Shown here one piece after another: positions 33,486-41,489 of a stretch of 64,000 nucleotides of DNA (its first letter is position 1; each line of letters opens with the position of its first letter). Both the position numbers and the translations under genes were made by a program. Source of the stretch: Arenimonas donghaensis DSM 18148 = HO3-R19 (lineage in GTDB: Bacteria; Pseudomonadota; Gammaproteobacteria; Xanthomonadales; Xanthomonadaceae); assembly GCF_000743535.1 (NCBI RefSeq), contig NZ_AVCJ01000051.1, positions 1 to 64,000 of the forward strand. The letters are read 5' to 3'. The notes below the pieces were generated by a model. It was given only the letters and a program-made list of their open reading frames with translations, was not told the DNA's origin and searched no databases.

Positions 33486-33659
33486 CCCTCTGTCCTTTTG
33501 CCTGAGAGTTTTGGCCCGCGCTGCCGCGTGCCATGCCCCTTCGGCGCCGGTTGGTTCCGGTCTCTCCAGAGTCGCTCGCGCGGTACGGTTCCGGGTCCTG
33601 AGCGATTACGGGCGTTACGCCTTCGGCGCTGGCCGCAGCCAGCCTCTCCCATACCGCGC
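33486..33659 (-). promoter_or_regulatory. Tandem glycine riboswitch upstream of gcvP
   Basis: Two glycine aptamers lie in a row on the minus strand. Aptamer 1 (about 33578-33659) is closed by GCGCGGTA/TACCGCGC and contains GGGAGAGG, GCCGAAGG and CTCAGG. Aptamer 2 (about 33486-33573) contains CTGGAGAGACCGG, GCCGAAGGGGC and the highly conserved AACTCTCAGGCAAAAGGACAG. Together they give the cooperative two-aptamer form known to switch gcv genes on with glycine. A following AGGGGC...GCCCCT pairing near the gcvP start may form the expression platform (inference). Confidence 0.93.
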
Positions 33660-33734
33660 ATCGAGCCCGGGCATTCTAACCGAAGGCAGTGAAACCGGGG
33701 TCATGGCCCGGGTCCGGTTTCCAGGTCCCGGGGC

Positions 33735-33779
33735 TTGACACGGGGTGGTGCCGGGGAATATGGTTGGTACACGCAACTA
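33735..33779 (+). promoter_or_regulatory. marR promoter with operator-like inverted repeat
   Basis: A consensus TTGACA (33735-33740) and TATGGT (33759-33764) are separated by 18 bases. The inverted repeat GTTG-N7-CAAC (33763-33777) overlaps the -10 and lies just upstream of the marR ATG at 33781. The extended form TTGGTA-N4-CAACTA (33764-33779) recurs in inverted orientation before the next gene. This arrangement fits MarR autorepression (inference). Confidence 0.65.
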
Positions 33780-33780
33780 A

Positions 33781-34308
33781 ATGACCCGTCCCATGGCAAG
33801 CACCGCCAACACCAAGCTGATGCAGGACGCCCGCAGCCTCCACGCCGCCGTGGCCGAGCTGGTGCGCATCTACCAGGTCCGCGACCGTGACCGCATCTGC
33901 TGCCACGACATCTCGGTCACCCAGTGCCATGCCCTGGAATCGCTGGTGAAGCGTGGCGCGATGCGTGCCCAGGCCATGGCCGAGGTCCTGAGGCTGGACA
34001 AGAGCACCGTCACCCGCGTGGTCGACGCCCTGGTGCGCAAGGCCTACGTCGAGCGCCTGCCCGACCCCGACGATGCCCGGGCCCAGTCGCTGCGCATCAC
34101 GCCGGCAGGCCGCGCCCTGTACAAGCGCATCGAAGACGAGATGGTGCAGCAGCAGGCAGCGCTGCTGGGCGACCTGGCCCCCGAAGTCCGGGCCGGCGCC
34201 ACCGAACTGATCCAGCGCCTGGCCAAGGCCGCCGAACAGCGTTTCGTCGCAGGGGCCTGCGCCCCATCCACCTGCGCCCCGGGCGACACCGGCCCGGGCT
34301 GCGGCTGA
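33781..34308 (+). CDS. MarR-family regulator with cysteine pairs
   Basis: This is a 175-aa winged-helix regulator of the MarR family, with DNA-binding segment MAEVLRLDKSTVTRVVDALV and wing DPDDARAQSLRITPAG. Distinctive cysteines are in ICCHDISVTQC (about residues 40-50) and at the C-terminus (CAPSTCAPGDTGPGC), suggesting sensing of thiol-reactive or metalloid ligands (inference). ATG 33781 follows an operator-like repeat; ATG 33793 is an alternative, and neither has a strong ribosome site. The next genes, a flavoprotein and an MFS exporter, are its likely targets. Confidence 0.85.
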   Translation: MTRPMASTANTKLMQDARSLHAAVAELVRIYQVRDRDRICCHDISVTQCHALESLVKRGAMRAQAMAEVLRLDKSTVTRVVDALVRKAYVERLPDPDDARAQSLRITPAGRALYKRIEDEMVQQQAALLGDLAPEVRAGATELIQRLAKAAEQRFVAGACAPSTCAPGDTGPGCG

Positions 34309-34323
34309 GTTTTTTTGCCCATC

Positions 34324-34339
34324 TAGTTGCTACTACCAA
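34324..34339 (+). promoter_or_regulatory. Second operator-like site before the flavoprotein gene
   Basis: TAGTTG-N4-TACCAA here is the reverse complement of the TTGGTA-N4-CAACTA site at 33764-33779, with only the four central bases differing. It contains GTTG-N7-CAA. It lies 35-50 bases before the flavoprotein ATG, a good position for repression by the MarR protein encoded just upstream. Confidence 0.6.
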
Positions 34340-34374
34340 TTACATCCCGGTCCGGGAGTCCAGAGGAGATCGTC

Positions 34375-35820
34375 ATGAACACCCCGCTTCCCGTTGTCAT
34401 CATCGGCGCCGGCCCGGTTGGCCTGGCCGCCGCGGCCCATCTGCTTTCGCGCGGCCTGGAGCCGCTGCTGCTCGAGGCGGGTGATTCCGTCGGCGCCGGC
34501 ATGCAGCGCTGGGCGCACGTGCGCATGTTTTCGCCCTGGGAGTTCACCATCGACAGCCAGGCCCGCGCCCTGCTGGCCGCAAGCGGCTGGAAGGAACCCG
34601 ATCCCGCCGATTTCCCGACCGGCGGCGAAGTGGTCGACCAGTATCTGCGCCCCCTGGCCGCCACCCCGGAGATCGCGCCGCGGCTGCGCCTGGGGGCGCG
34701 CGCGCTGGGCGTGGCCCGTCACCGGCGTGACCTGATGAAGGACGCCGGACGCGAAAGGCAGCCCTACGTCGTGCAGTACCGGGACGCCAGCGGAGAGCAC
34801 GAGGTGCTGGCCCAGGCCGTGATCGACGCCTCGGGCACCATTGAGCACCCGAACACGCTGGGTGCCTCCGGCTTGCCGGCGCTGGGCGAGCGCGCGCTGG
34901 GCGGCCGCATCAGCTACGGCATTCCCGATGTGGTCGGCAGCGAGCGCGGTCGCTACGCAGGCAAGCGCGTGCTGGTGGTGGGCAGCGGCCACTCGGCCTT
35001 CAACGTGCTCAAGGACCTGGCACGCCTGTCCACGCAGTCGCCCGGCATGCACGTGCACTGGGCGCTGCGTCGCTCCTCGCTGGCACGCGTTCTGGGTGGC
35101 GGCGACAACGACCAACTCAAGGAACGCGGCCGGCTCGGCCAGGACATCGCCCGGCTCGTGGGCCAGGGCATGCTGACCGTGCATACCGGCATCGAGATCG
35201 ACACGCTCGAAAACACCCCCTCGGGCATCGTCGCAAAGGCCGGAGGACGAAACCTGCCCGCCGTGGATGAAATCATTGCGGCCACCGGCTTCCGCCCGGA
35301 CCTGTCGCTGCTGTCGGAGGTGCGTCTGTCGGTGCACGCGGGCACGCAAAGCCCGACCGCGCTGGCCCCGCTGATCGACCCGAACCAGCACAGTTGCGGC
35401 AGCGTTCGCCCGCACGGCGCCGAGGAGCTACGCCACCCCGATGACGGCATCTACATCGTCGGCATGAAGAGCTACGGTCGCGCGCCGACCTTCCTGCTGC
35501 TGACCGGCTACGAACAGGTACGCTCGGTTACCGCCGCCCTGGCCGGTGACTGGGAGGCCGCGCGCCGGGTTGAACTGGTGCTTCCGGAAACCGGCGTCTG
35601 CATCACCCAGTTTGCCGATGAAGTCACCGACACCCGTTCGCCGGCGAACGCGGCAGCGGGCTGCTGCGGCGGCGCGCCTGTCCAGGACAGTACGGCCTGC
35701 TGCGTCGCCGACGAAAACGCGAAGGCGGCGGGAACGGCGGGCTGCGGCTGTGGGTCCACGAAGCCGGCTGCCCGAGCGAGCGTTCGGCCGGCAAAGGCCG
35801 CTGCCAGCTGCTGCGGTTGA
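34375..35820 (+). CDS. FAD/NAD(P)-binding monooxygenase-like protein with cysteine-rich tail
   Basis: This 481-aa flavoprotein has an FAD-binding GAGPVG (11-16), a second nucleotide-binding VVGSGHSAFNVLKDL near 202, and a later ATGFRPDLSLL segment, as in flavin monooxygenase/thioredoxin-reductase-like oxidoreductases. The last 55 residues (about 427-481) carry eight cysteines as CC, CC, C-G-C and CC, with Ala-rich spacers, a possible metal(loid)-binding tail. The reaction is unknown; I suspect a metalloid- or thiol-related detoxification by context, as in ArsO-like proteins. A GAGGAG ribosome site lies 7 bases before ATG 34375. Confidence 0.75.
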   Translation: MNTPLPVVIIGAGPVGLAAAAHLLSRGLEPLLLEAGDSVGAGMQRWAHVRMFSPWEFTIDSQARALLAASGWKEPDPADFPTGGEVVDQYLRPLAATPEIAPRLRLGARALGVARHRRDLMKDAGRERQPYVVQYRDASGEHEVLAQAVIDASGTIEHPNTLGASGLPALGERALGGRISYGIPDVVGSERGRYAGKRVLVVGSGHSAFNVLKDLARLSTQSPGMHVHWALRRSSLARVLGGGDNDQLKERGRLGQDIARLVGQGMLTVHTGIEIDTLENTPSGIVAKAGGRNLPAVDEIIAATGFRPDLSLLSEVRLSVHAGTQSPTALAPLIDPNQHSCGSVRPHGAEELRHPDDGIYIVGMKSYGRAPTFLLLTGYEQVRSVTAALAGDWEAARRVELVLPETGVCITQFADEVTDTRSPANAAAGCCGGAPVQDSTACCVADENAKAAGTAGCGCGSTKPAARASVRPAKAAASCCG

Positions 35821-35830
35821 AATCATCGTG

Positions 35831-37075
35831 ATGTCGCGAAGTGGCGGCATGGCCGTGTGGTGGCTGGGTCTCGCGCAGTGCGTGGCCTGGGGCGTGCTGT
35901 ATTACGGCTTCCCTGTCTGGCAACTGCCCCTGCAGGCGCAGTTCGGCGTATCGATGGCCTGGGTGGCGGCGGCGTACTCCGCCGCCCTGCTTGTCGCTGC
36001 CCTGGTAGCCCCGCGGGTCGGGCGGGGTTTTGACAGCGGCCATGGCGCGGCGCTGTTCCGGGCCGGGCTGTTGGCAGGCGTGTGTGGCTTGTTGGTACTC
36101 GCCGTTTCCCGGCAGCCGGCAGCCCTGCTGCTGGGCTGGGTGGGTGTCGGCACGGGCATGGCGCTCACGCTCTACGAAACGGCGTTCGCGCTCGTGCATC
36201 GGGCCATTGCCGACCCGGGGCTGCGGCTGCGTGGGCTGGCGGCGGTGACCGTGATGGGAGGGCTGGCCAGCACCGTGTTCCTGCCGCTGCTGGGCAGCCT
36301 TGTCGAACACGCCGACCTGCGGACCTCGTTGCTGGCCGGCGCCGTGGCCGTGCTGGCGGCCGGCTGGCTGGTGGAGCGCAAGGTGCTGCCGGGCCTGCCC
36401 GCCGTGCCCGATCGCCTGGCGCCATCGCCGTCGCAGTCGCAGTCGCAGTCGCAGTCGCCGCGCCCGGGCGGTTCGATAGTCGCGCTGGCGACGGTATTCA
36501 CTTCCGGCACCGTGGCCGCCATGGCCCTGATCACCCTGTTCGTGCCGATGCTTGTTTCGCGTGGCATCGAGCTGGCGCAGGCGGCCCTGGTGCTGGCGGC
36601 CTTCGGGGTTGCGCAGTTGCCGGGAAGGATGTGGCTGCTGCGCGGCGGCCGCCTGCCATCGGTCGCCGTGCTCACCGTCTGGCCGATGGTGATGCAGGCC
36701 GCCGGGCTTGCCGCCGCGGCCTTCGCGGATTCAATGGCCCTTGCCGGCCTGGGCGTTGCCTTGTTCGGGCTGGGCGCCGGCCTGCACACCCTGGCCCGGC
36801 CCTGGCTGGTGCAGGCGCGCTTCGGTGCCGACGCCGGATACAGGAACGGCCAGGTGGCCCTGGGCCAGGGCATCGGACGCGCCCTGACGCCGGTGGTGGC
36901 CGCACTGGCGGGTGTCTGGCTGGATCCCCGGTGGATCCTGCTGGGCCTGGCTTTGGTGCTGGTTTCCCTGCTGCCCGTGGCACGTCGGCTGTCGATGCCG
37001 CCGATGGCGCCGGCAAACCGGGGCCAGGGTCGACTTCCCGACCCTAGGCCCCCGGAGCCGTCCACAGGCCATTGA
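35831..37075 (+). CDS. MFS transporter in the MarR-flavoprotein operon
   Basis: This major facilitator has about 12 membrane segments and 414 aa. The first half starts GMAVWWLGLAQCVAWGVLYYGF. The central cytoplasmic loop holds a Ser-Gln repeat (SQSQSQSQS), and the second half begins IVALATVFTSGTVAAMALITLF. The start is ATG 35831, 10 bases after the flavoprotein stop, so the three genes form one operon. It is likely to export whatever the flavoprotein makes or senses. ArsK-type arsenite export is possible but not shown by sequence. Confidence 0.75.
   Translation: MSRSGGMAVWWLGLAQCVAWGVLYYGFPVWQLPLQAQFGVSMAWVAAAYSAALLVAALVAPRVGRGFDSGHGAALFRAGLLAGVCGLLVLAVSRQPAALLLGWVGVGTGMALTLYETAFALVHRAIADPGLRLRGLAAVTVMGGLASTVFLPLLGSLVEHADLRTSLLAGAVAVLAAGWLVERKVLPGLPAVPDRLAPSPSQSQSQSQSPRPGGSIVALATVFTSGTVAAMALITLFVPMLVSRGIELAQAALVLAAFGVAQLPGRMWLLRGGRLPSVAVLTVWPMVMQAAGLAAAAFADSMALAGLGVALFGLGAGLHTLARPWLVQARFGADAGYRNGQVALGQGIGRALTPVVAALAGVWLDPRWILLGLALVLVSLLPVARRLSMPPMAPANRGQGRLPDPRPPEPSTGH
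36431..36454 (+). repeat. In-frame hexanucleotide repeat (TCGCAG)4
   Basis: Four perfect copies of TCGCAG code for Ser-Gln pairs in the central loop of the MFS transporter. Because the unit is six bases, gain or loss keeps the frame and only changes loop length. Confidence 0.9.
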
Positions 37076-37083
37076 CTGGCCGT

Positions 37084-37998
37084 TCAAGGGGCCGGTTGTC
37101 GGGACTGGCGCAGGCGCTCGTCCATGACCGCCGTGACCAGGGCGCCGGTGAAGAACACCAGGGCCGCGTAGTACATCCAGACCAGCAGCAGGACCAGGGT
37201 GCCGAAGGAGCCATAGGCGCTGCCCGGGGCGGCCTCGGCCAGGTACAGGCCGATTGCCCAGCGGCCCAGCACGAAAAGACCGGCGGTGATGGCGCCACCG
37301 ATGAACGCGCGTTTCCAGCGCACGCGGCGGTCGGGCAGGTAGTGGTAGAGCAGGGCGAAAACGACGACGTACATCAGCAGGGTGGCCGCATTGCCCAGGA
37401 CCGGCAGCAGCGAAGGCGCATGCGCAAGCACTACTTGCAGGGCGGTCGTGAGCAGCATCGACACCAGCAACAGGAAGCCCAGGGCGAACACGACGCCGAA
37501 GGAGAAGACGCGCTTGCGCAGCCACACCAGCACGCCGCCGGGCAGGTGCCCGGCGTCGGTCCGGAAGATGTGGTTCAGGCTTGCCTGCAGGCGGGCGAAG
37601 ACCGCCGTCGCACCTATGAACAGGAGCAACGTGCTCCACCAGCCGGCGATCGAACCGATGTCGGGCCGGTCCCGGGCATTGCGTAGCACGGTGCGGGCGA
37701 CTTCGCGGGCGTCCTCGCCGGCGATCGATGCAATCTGCTGCATCAGCGCGTCCTGCGCCGGCGGGTACAGCGACGCGGTCAGCCAAAGCACCAGCACCAG
37801 CAGCGGCGCCAGCGAGAACATCGTATAGAAGGACAGCGAGGCGGCGTGCGTCAGCAGGTCGAGCTCGACGAAGCGACGCGCCGCCTGGCCCGGCAGGCTG
37901 GCACGCACCGGCGCGAGCAATGCCTCGACACGCTCGCGCAAGTCCTGTCCCCGCCGGGGGCCGGTGTTGTCGGCGGCTGGCCTGGGTTCGGTGTTCAT
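37084..37998 (-). CDS. YihY/UPF0761 family membrane protein
   Basis: This is a 304-aa inner-membrane protein with about six membrane segments. Family markers are HAASLSFYTMFSLAPLLVL near the N-terminus, the LLLFIGATAVFARLQASLNHIF segment, and the late RWKRAFIGGAITAGLFVLGRWAIGLYL and YGSFGTLVLLLVWMYYAA motifs. The family was once annotated as RNase BN in error; its function is not known. ATG 37998 is favoured over upstream starts for lack of conservation before MNTEPR. It lies 40 bp downstream of phoU on the same strand. Confidence 0.88.
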   Translation of the reverse strand: MNTEPRPAADNTGPRRGQDLRERVEALLAPVRASLPGQAARRFVELDLLTHAASLSFYTMFSLAPLLVLVLWLTASLYPPAQDALMQQIASIAGEDAREVARTVLRNARDRPDIGSIAGWWSTLLLFIGATAVFARLQASLNHIFRTDAGHLPGGVLVWLRKRVFSFGVVFALGFLLLVSMLLTTALQVVLAHAPSLLPVLGNAATLLMYVVVFALLYHYLPDRRVRWKRAFIGGAITAGLFVLGRWAIGLYLAEAAPGSAYGSFGTLVLLLVWMYYAALVFFTGALVTAVMDERLRQSRQPAP

Positions 37999-38037
37999 GA
38001 CCGCCATTATGACGGCCATGTCGTGCAAGCGGTGCCG

Positions 38038-38751
38038 TTACTGGCCGTCCGTTACCTGGCTGGTCAGGTCGCCCTTTTCGCGGTCGCCCTGGGGTAGCTC
38101 GCCATGGACCAGGAACCAGGTGTTCTCGGCGATGTTGGTCGCGTGGTCGCCGATGCGCTCGATGTTCTTGGCGATGAACAGCAGGTGGGTGCAGGCGGTG
38201 ATCTGCCGCGGGTCCTCGGCCATGTAGGTCAGCAACTCGCGGAACAGGCCGGTGTACTCGGCATCGATCTCGACGTCGCGGCCGCGAACGGCCAGTGCCC
38301 GGTCGGCGTCGCGCTCGCGATAGGCGTCCAGGGCCTCGGTCACCAATGCATTGGCGAGTTTGGCCAGGGCCGGCAGGCCGCGGGCGGCGGAAACCGGCGC
38401 GGTCTGGTTGAGCACCATCGATCGCTTGGCGACGTTGGCGGCGTAGTCGCCGATGCGCTCGATGTCCGACGAAATGCGCAACGCGGCGTAGACCTCGCGC
38501 AGGTCGCGTGCCATCGGCTGGCGCAGGGCGAGCAGGCGCAGCACGTCGTGGCTGACTTCGTGCTCGAGCGTATCAATGGCCTCGTCATTGGCCACAACGC
38601 GCATGGCCGCCTGGGTATCGCGGCGCTGCAGCACGTCGATGGCGGCATCGAGTTGGGCGACGGCGACCTGGCCCATGCGGATGATTTCGCCGTCGAGGCG
38701 CTTGAGCTCGTCGTCGTAGCTCTTGACGATATGGTCGTGGGAATGGGGCAT
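38038..38751 (-). CDS. phoU: Phosphate signalling protein PhoU
   Basis: PhoU links the Pst transporter to the PhoR kinase and shuts off the Pho response when phosphate is plentiful. The 237-aa protein is built of two three-helix repeats, each with the metal-binding motif: SSDIERIGDYAANVAK and AKNIERIGDHATNIAE. It follows pstB by 11 bp in the conserved order pstS-C-A-B-phoU. Length is normal for the family. Confidence 0.96.
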   Translation of the reverse strand: MPHSHDHIVKSYDDELKRLDGEIIRMGQVAVAQLDAAIDVLQRRDTQAAMRVVANDEAIDTLEHEVSHDVLRLLALRQPMARDLREVYAALRISSDIERIGDYAANVAKRSMVLNQTAPVSAARGLPALAKLANALVTEALDAYRERDADRALAVRGRDVEIDAEYTGLFRELLTYMAEDPRQITACTHLLFIAKNIERIGDHATNIAENTWFLVHGELPQGDREKGDLTSQVTDGQ

Positions 38752-38762
38752 GGTCGGGGTCC

Positions 38763-39581
38763 TCAGCCGAAGCGGCCGGTGATGTAGTCTTCAGTCTGCT
38801 GCTTGGTCGGCTTGGTGAAAATGGTCGTGGTCGGGCCGTGCTCGACCAGCTCGCCCAGGTACATGAAGGCGGTGTAGTCCGAGCACCGCGCCGCCTGCTG
38901 CATGTTGTGGGTGACGATCAGGATCGTGAACTGCTGCTTGAGCTCGGCGAAGAGCTGCTCGATCTTGCCGGTGGCGATCGGGTCGAGGGCCGAGGTGGGC
39001 TCGTCGAACAGGATCACCTGCGGCTTCAGGGCGACCGCACGGGCGATGCACAGGCGCTGCTGCTGGCCGCCGGACAGGCCCAGGGCGCTCTGCTTGAGCT
39101 TGTCCTTGACCTCGTCCCACAGCGCCGCCTGGCGCAGGGCCTCTTCGACCCGGTCGGCCATGTCGGACTTTGACAGCTTCTCGTAGTGGCCGATGCCGTA
39201 GGCGATGTTGTCCTGGATGGTCATCGGGAACGGCACCGGCTTCTGGAACACCATGCCGATCTTGCTGCGCAGCTTGTTGAGCGGGTACTTGGGGTCGAGC
39301 ACGTCTTCGCCATCGAGCAGGACCTGGCCGCTGGCGCGCTGGCCCGGGTAGATCGAGTAGATGCGGTTGAAGACCCGCAGCAGGGTCGACTTGCCGCAGC
39401 CGGACGGGCCGATCAGCGCCGACACCTTGTTCTTCGGGATGTCGAGGTTGATGTCCTTGAGCGCGGCGAAGTCACCGTAGTGGAAGGCCAGGTCGCGGGC
39501 GGCCAGCTTCACCTCCTGCGGCGAATCGTCGATGGCCGCGTTCGGGACGGCGGTGGCGAAGGTGATCGGGGCTTCAGTCAT
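38763..39581 (-). CDS. pstB: Phosphate ABC transporter ATP-binding protein PstB
   Basis: PstB powers high-affinity phosphate import. The 272-aa ABC ATPase has Walker [10 protein letters not shown] (58-66), the phosphate-family insert [14 protein letters not shown], the signature LSGGQQQR and Walker [17 protein letters not shown]. The H-loop is in [13 protein letters not shown]. Its start overlaps the end of pstA by eight bases. Confidence 0.97.
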   Translation of the reverse strand: MTEAPITFATAVPNAAIDDSPQEVKLAARDLAFHYGDFAALKDINLDIPKNKVSALIGPSGCGKSTLLRVFNRIYSIYPGQRASGQVLLDGEDVLDPKYPLNKLRSKIGMVFQKPVPFPMTIQDNIAYGIGHYEKLSKSDMADRVEEALRQAALWDEVKDKLKQSALGLSGGQQQRLCIARAVALKPQVILFDEPTSALDPIATGKIEQLFAELKQQFTILIVTHNMQQAARCSDYTAFMYLGELVEHGPTTTIFTKPTKQQTEDYITGRFG

Positions 39582-40437
39582 GATGGGTCTTCTTGCGCAG
39601 CAGGATGGCGCGTGCGAGCAGGGAAACCGCCAGCACGAACAGGGTGATCAGGAAAGCGCCGGCCCAGGCCAGCTGGTTCCAGTACTGGAAGGGGCTCATC
39701 GCGAACTGGAAGATCGTGACCGGCAGGTTGGGCATCGCGCCCGACATGTCGGTGCTCCAGTACTGGTTGTTGAAGGCGGTGAACAGCAGCGGCGCGGTCT
39801 CGCCGGCGATGCGCGCCAGCGCCAGCAGGACACCGGTGATGATGCCGGGCAGGGCGGCGCGGTAGAGGATCTGCGTGGTCACCTTCCACTGCGGGATGCC
39901 CAGCGAGAGTGCCGCTTCGCGCATCTGGCTGGGCACCAGGCGCAGCATTTCGTCGGTCGTGCGAACCACCACCGGCAGCACGATGAAGGCCATGGCGATC
40001 GAGCCGGCGTAACCCGAGAAGCTGCCGGTCGTGCGCACCACCACGGTGTAGATGAACAGGCCCAGCACGATGGAGGGCGCCGAGAGCAGGATATCGTTGA
40101 CGAAGCGGATGACCTCGCCGATCTTGCGCGCCCGGGCGTACTCGGCCAGGTAGGTGCCGGCGGCGATGCCGACCGGCGCGCCCATGGCCACGGCCAGCGA
40201 GCTGAGCATGAGCGAACCGACGATGGCGTTCTTCAGGCCGCCGGTTTCCTGGCCCGGGGGCGGGGTCATCTCGGTGAACAGCTGCAGGCTCATCGCGTCG
40301 ATGCCCTTGCTGATCGTGACCCACAGGATCCAGACCAGCCAGAACAGGCCGAACAGCGTCGCCGCGGCGGAGAGCACCATGGCCAGTGCGTTGACCAGGC
40401 GCCGGCGGAAATACATGCGTTGCGCGAGTGCGGTCAT
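39574..40437 (-). CDS. pstA: Phosphate ABC transporter permease PstA
   Basis: This is a 287-aa inner-membrane permease of the Pst system with about six membrane helices. It carries the EAA-loop motif [27 protein letters not shown], which contacts PstB. The family-typical [21 protein letters not shown] and [14 protein letters not shown] follow the usual order. The start is ATG 40437, overlapping the pstC stop (ATGA); the frame stays open upstream but only as an antisense-like extension into pstC. Confidence 0.95.
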   Translation of the reverse strand: MTALAQRMYFRRRLVNALAMVLSAAATLFGLFWLVWILWVTISKGIDAMSLQLFTEMTPPPGQETGGLKNAIVGSLMLSSLAVAMGAPVGIAAGTYLAEYARARKIGEVIRFVNDILLSAPSIVLGLFIYTVVVRTTGSFSGYAGSIAMAFIVLPVVVRTTDEMLRLVPSQMREAALSLGIPQWKVTTQILYRAALPGIITGVLLALARIAGETAPLLFTAFNNQYWSTDMSGAMPNLPVTIFQFAMSPFQYWNQLAWAGAFLITLFVLAVSLLARAILLRKKTHHD

Positions 40438-41405
40438 CAGTTGCCCTCCCGCTTGGCCAGGCGCATCAGCATCAGCTTGGCGATCGCCAGCACCACGAAG
40501 GTGACCAGGAACAGCACGAAACCCAGGGCCAGCAGGGCCGACTGGTACATCGGCGTGGTGGCTTCGGCGAACTCGTTGGCGATGGAGGCGGCGATCGAAT
40601 TGCCGGGCATCAGCAGCGAGGCGTTGATGTGGTGGGAGTTGCCCAGCACGAAGGTGACGGCCATGGTCTCGCCCAGGGCGCGGCCCATGCCCAGGAAGAT
40701 GCCGCCGATCACGGCCGAGCGGGTGTAGGGCAGCACGATGTCCCAGACCACCTCGAAGGTGGTGGAGCCCAGCGCGTAGGCAGACTCCTTCAGGCGCACG
40801 GGTACGGTGTTGAAGACGTCGCGCATCACCGAGGAGATGAAGGGGATGATCATGATCGCCAGCACGATGCCGGCGGTCAGCATGCCGATGCCCAGGGGCG
40901 GGCCGCGGAACAGCACGCCCAGGAAGGGCAGCGCGCCCATGTTCTCGTCGACCCAGGGATAGACGTTTTCGGCCAGGAAGGGCGCCAGTACGAACAGGCC
41001 CCACATGCCGTAGATGATCGAGGGGATGCCGGCCAGCAATTCGATGGCGGTCCCGAGCGGCTGGCGGATCCAGGCGGGGGCCACCTCGGTGAGGAACAGC
41101 GCGATGCCGAAGCTCACCGGCACGGCGATGATCATCGCGATGATGGTGCTGACGATGGTGCCGTAGATGGCGACCAGGGCCCCGTATTCCTCGGTGACCG
41201 GGTTCCACGCGGTCGAGGTCAGGAAACCTGGTCCGAATTCCATGAAGGCTTCGCGACCACCCCAGAGCATCGACAGGGCGGCCAGGCCCAGCGCGGCCAG
41301 CACGAACCAGCCGGCCAGCGTGACGAGGTTCCGGAACGCCCAGTCGCCGAAGGCATCGGCGCGGTGCGAGCGGTCAACCGGGTTGGGGGCGGAAGCAATT
41401 TGCAT
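40437..41405 (-). CDS. pstC: Phosphate ABC transporter permease PstC
   Basis: This 322-aa permease pairs with PstA. Features include [23 protein letters not shown], the EAA loop [25 protein letters not shown] and [18 protein letters not shown]. It has six membrane helices. An 84-bp gap with a strong hairpin separates it from pstS; pstA is coupled downstream. Confidence 0.96.
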   Translation of the reverse strand: MQIASAPNPVDRSHRADAFGDWAFRNLVTLAGWFVLAALGLAALSMLWGGREAFMEFGPGFLTSTAWNPVTEEYGALVAIYGTIVSTIIAMIIAVPVSFGIALFLTEVAPAWIRQPLGTAIELLAGIPSIIYGMWGLFVLAPFLAENVYPWVDENMGALPFLGVLFRGPPLGIGMLTAGIVLAIMIIPFISSVMRDVFNTVPVRLKESAYALGSTTFEVVWDIVLPYTRSAVIGGIFLGMGRALGETMAVTFVLGNSHHINASLLMPGNSIAASIANEFAEATTPMYQSALLALGFVLFLVTFVVLAIAKLMLMRLAKREGN

Positions 41406-41442
41406 GCGCGGCGCTCTGTGGGTGGTGCCTGCGTGGTGAAAC

Positions 41443-41472
41443 CGGCCCGCGCGCCGGGTGGCGCGCGGGCCG
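41443..41472 (-). promoter_or_regulatory. Intercistronic hairpin between pstS and pstC
   Basis: A perfect 13-bp stem (41443-41455 with 41460-41472) with loop GGGT on the plus strand lies right after pstS. There is no T run, so it is more likely an mRNA 3'-end stabiliser or partial attenuator than a full terminator. This fits the need for much more PstS than PstC. Confidence 0.65.
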
Positions 41473-41489
41473 TGTGGGGGTGGCGGCGA

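Noticed and set aside
39574-41208. A fused 544-residue PstA
   Set aside because: The upstream 257 residues are an out-of-frame reading of pstC; PstA starts at ATG 40437 with an ATGA overlap.
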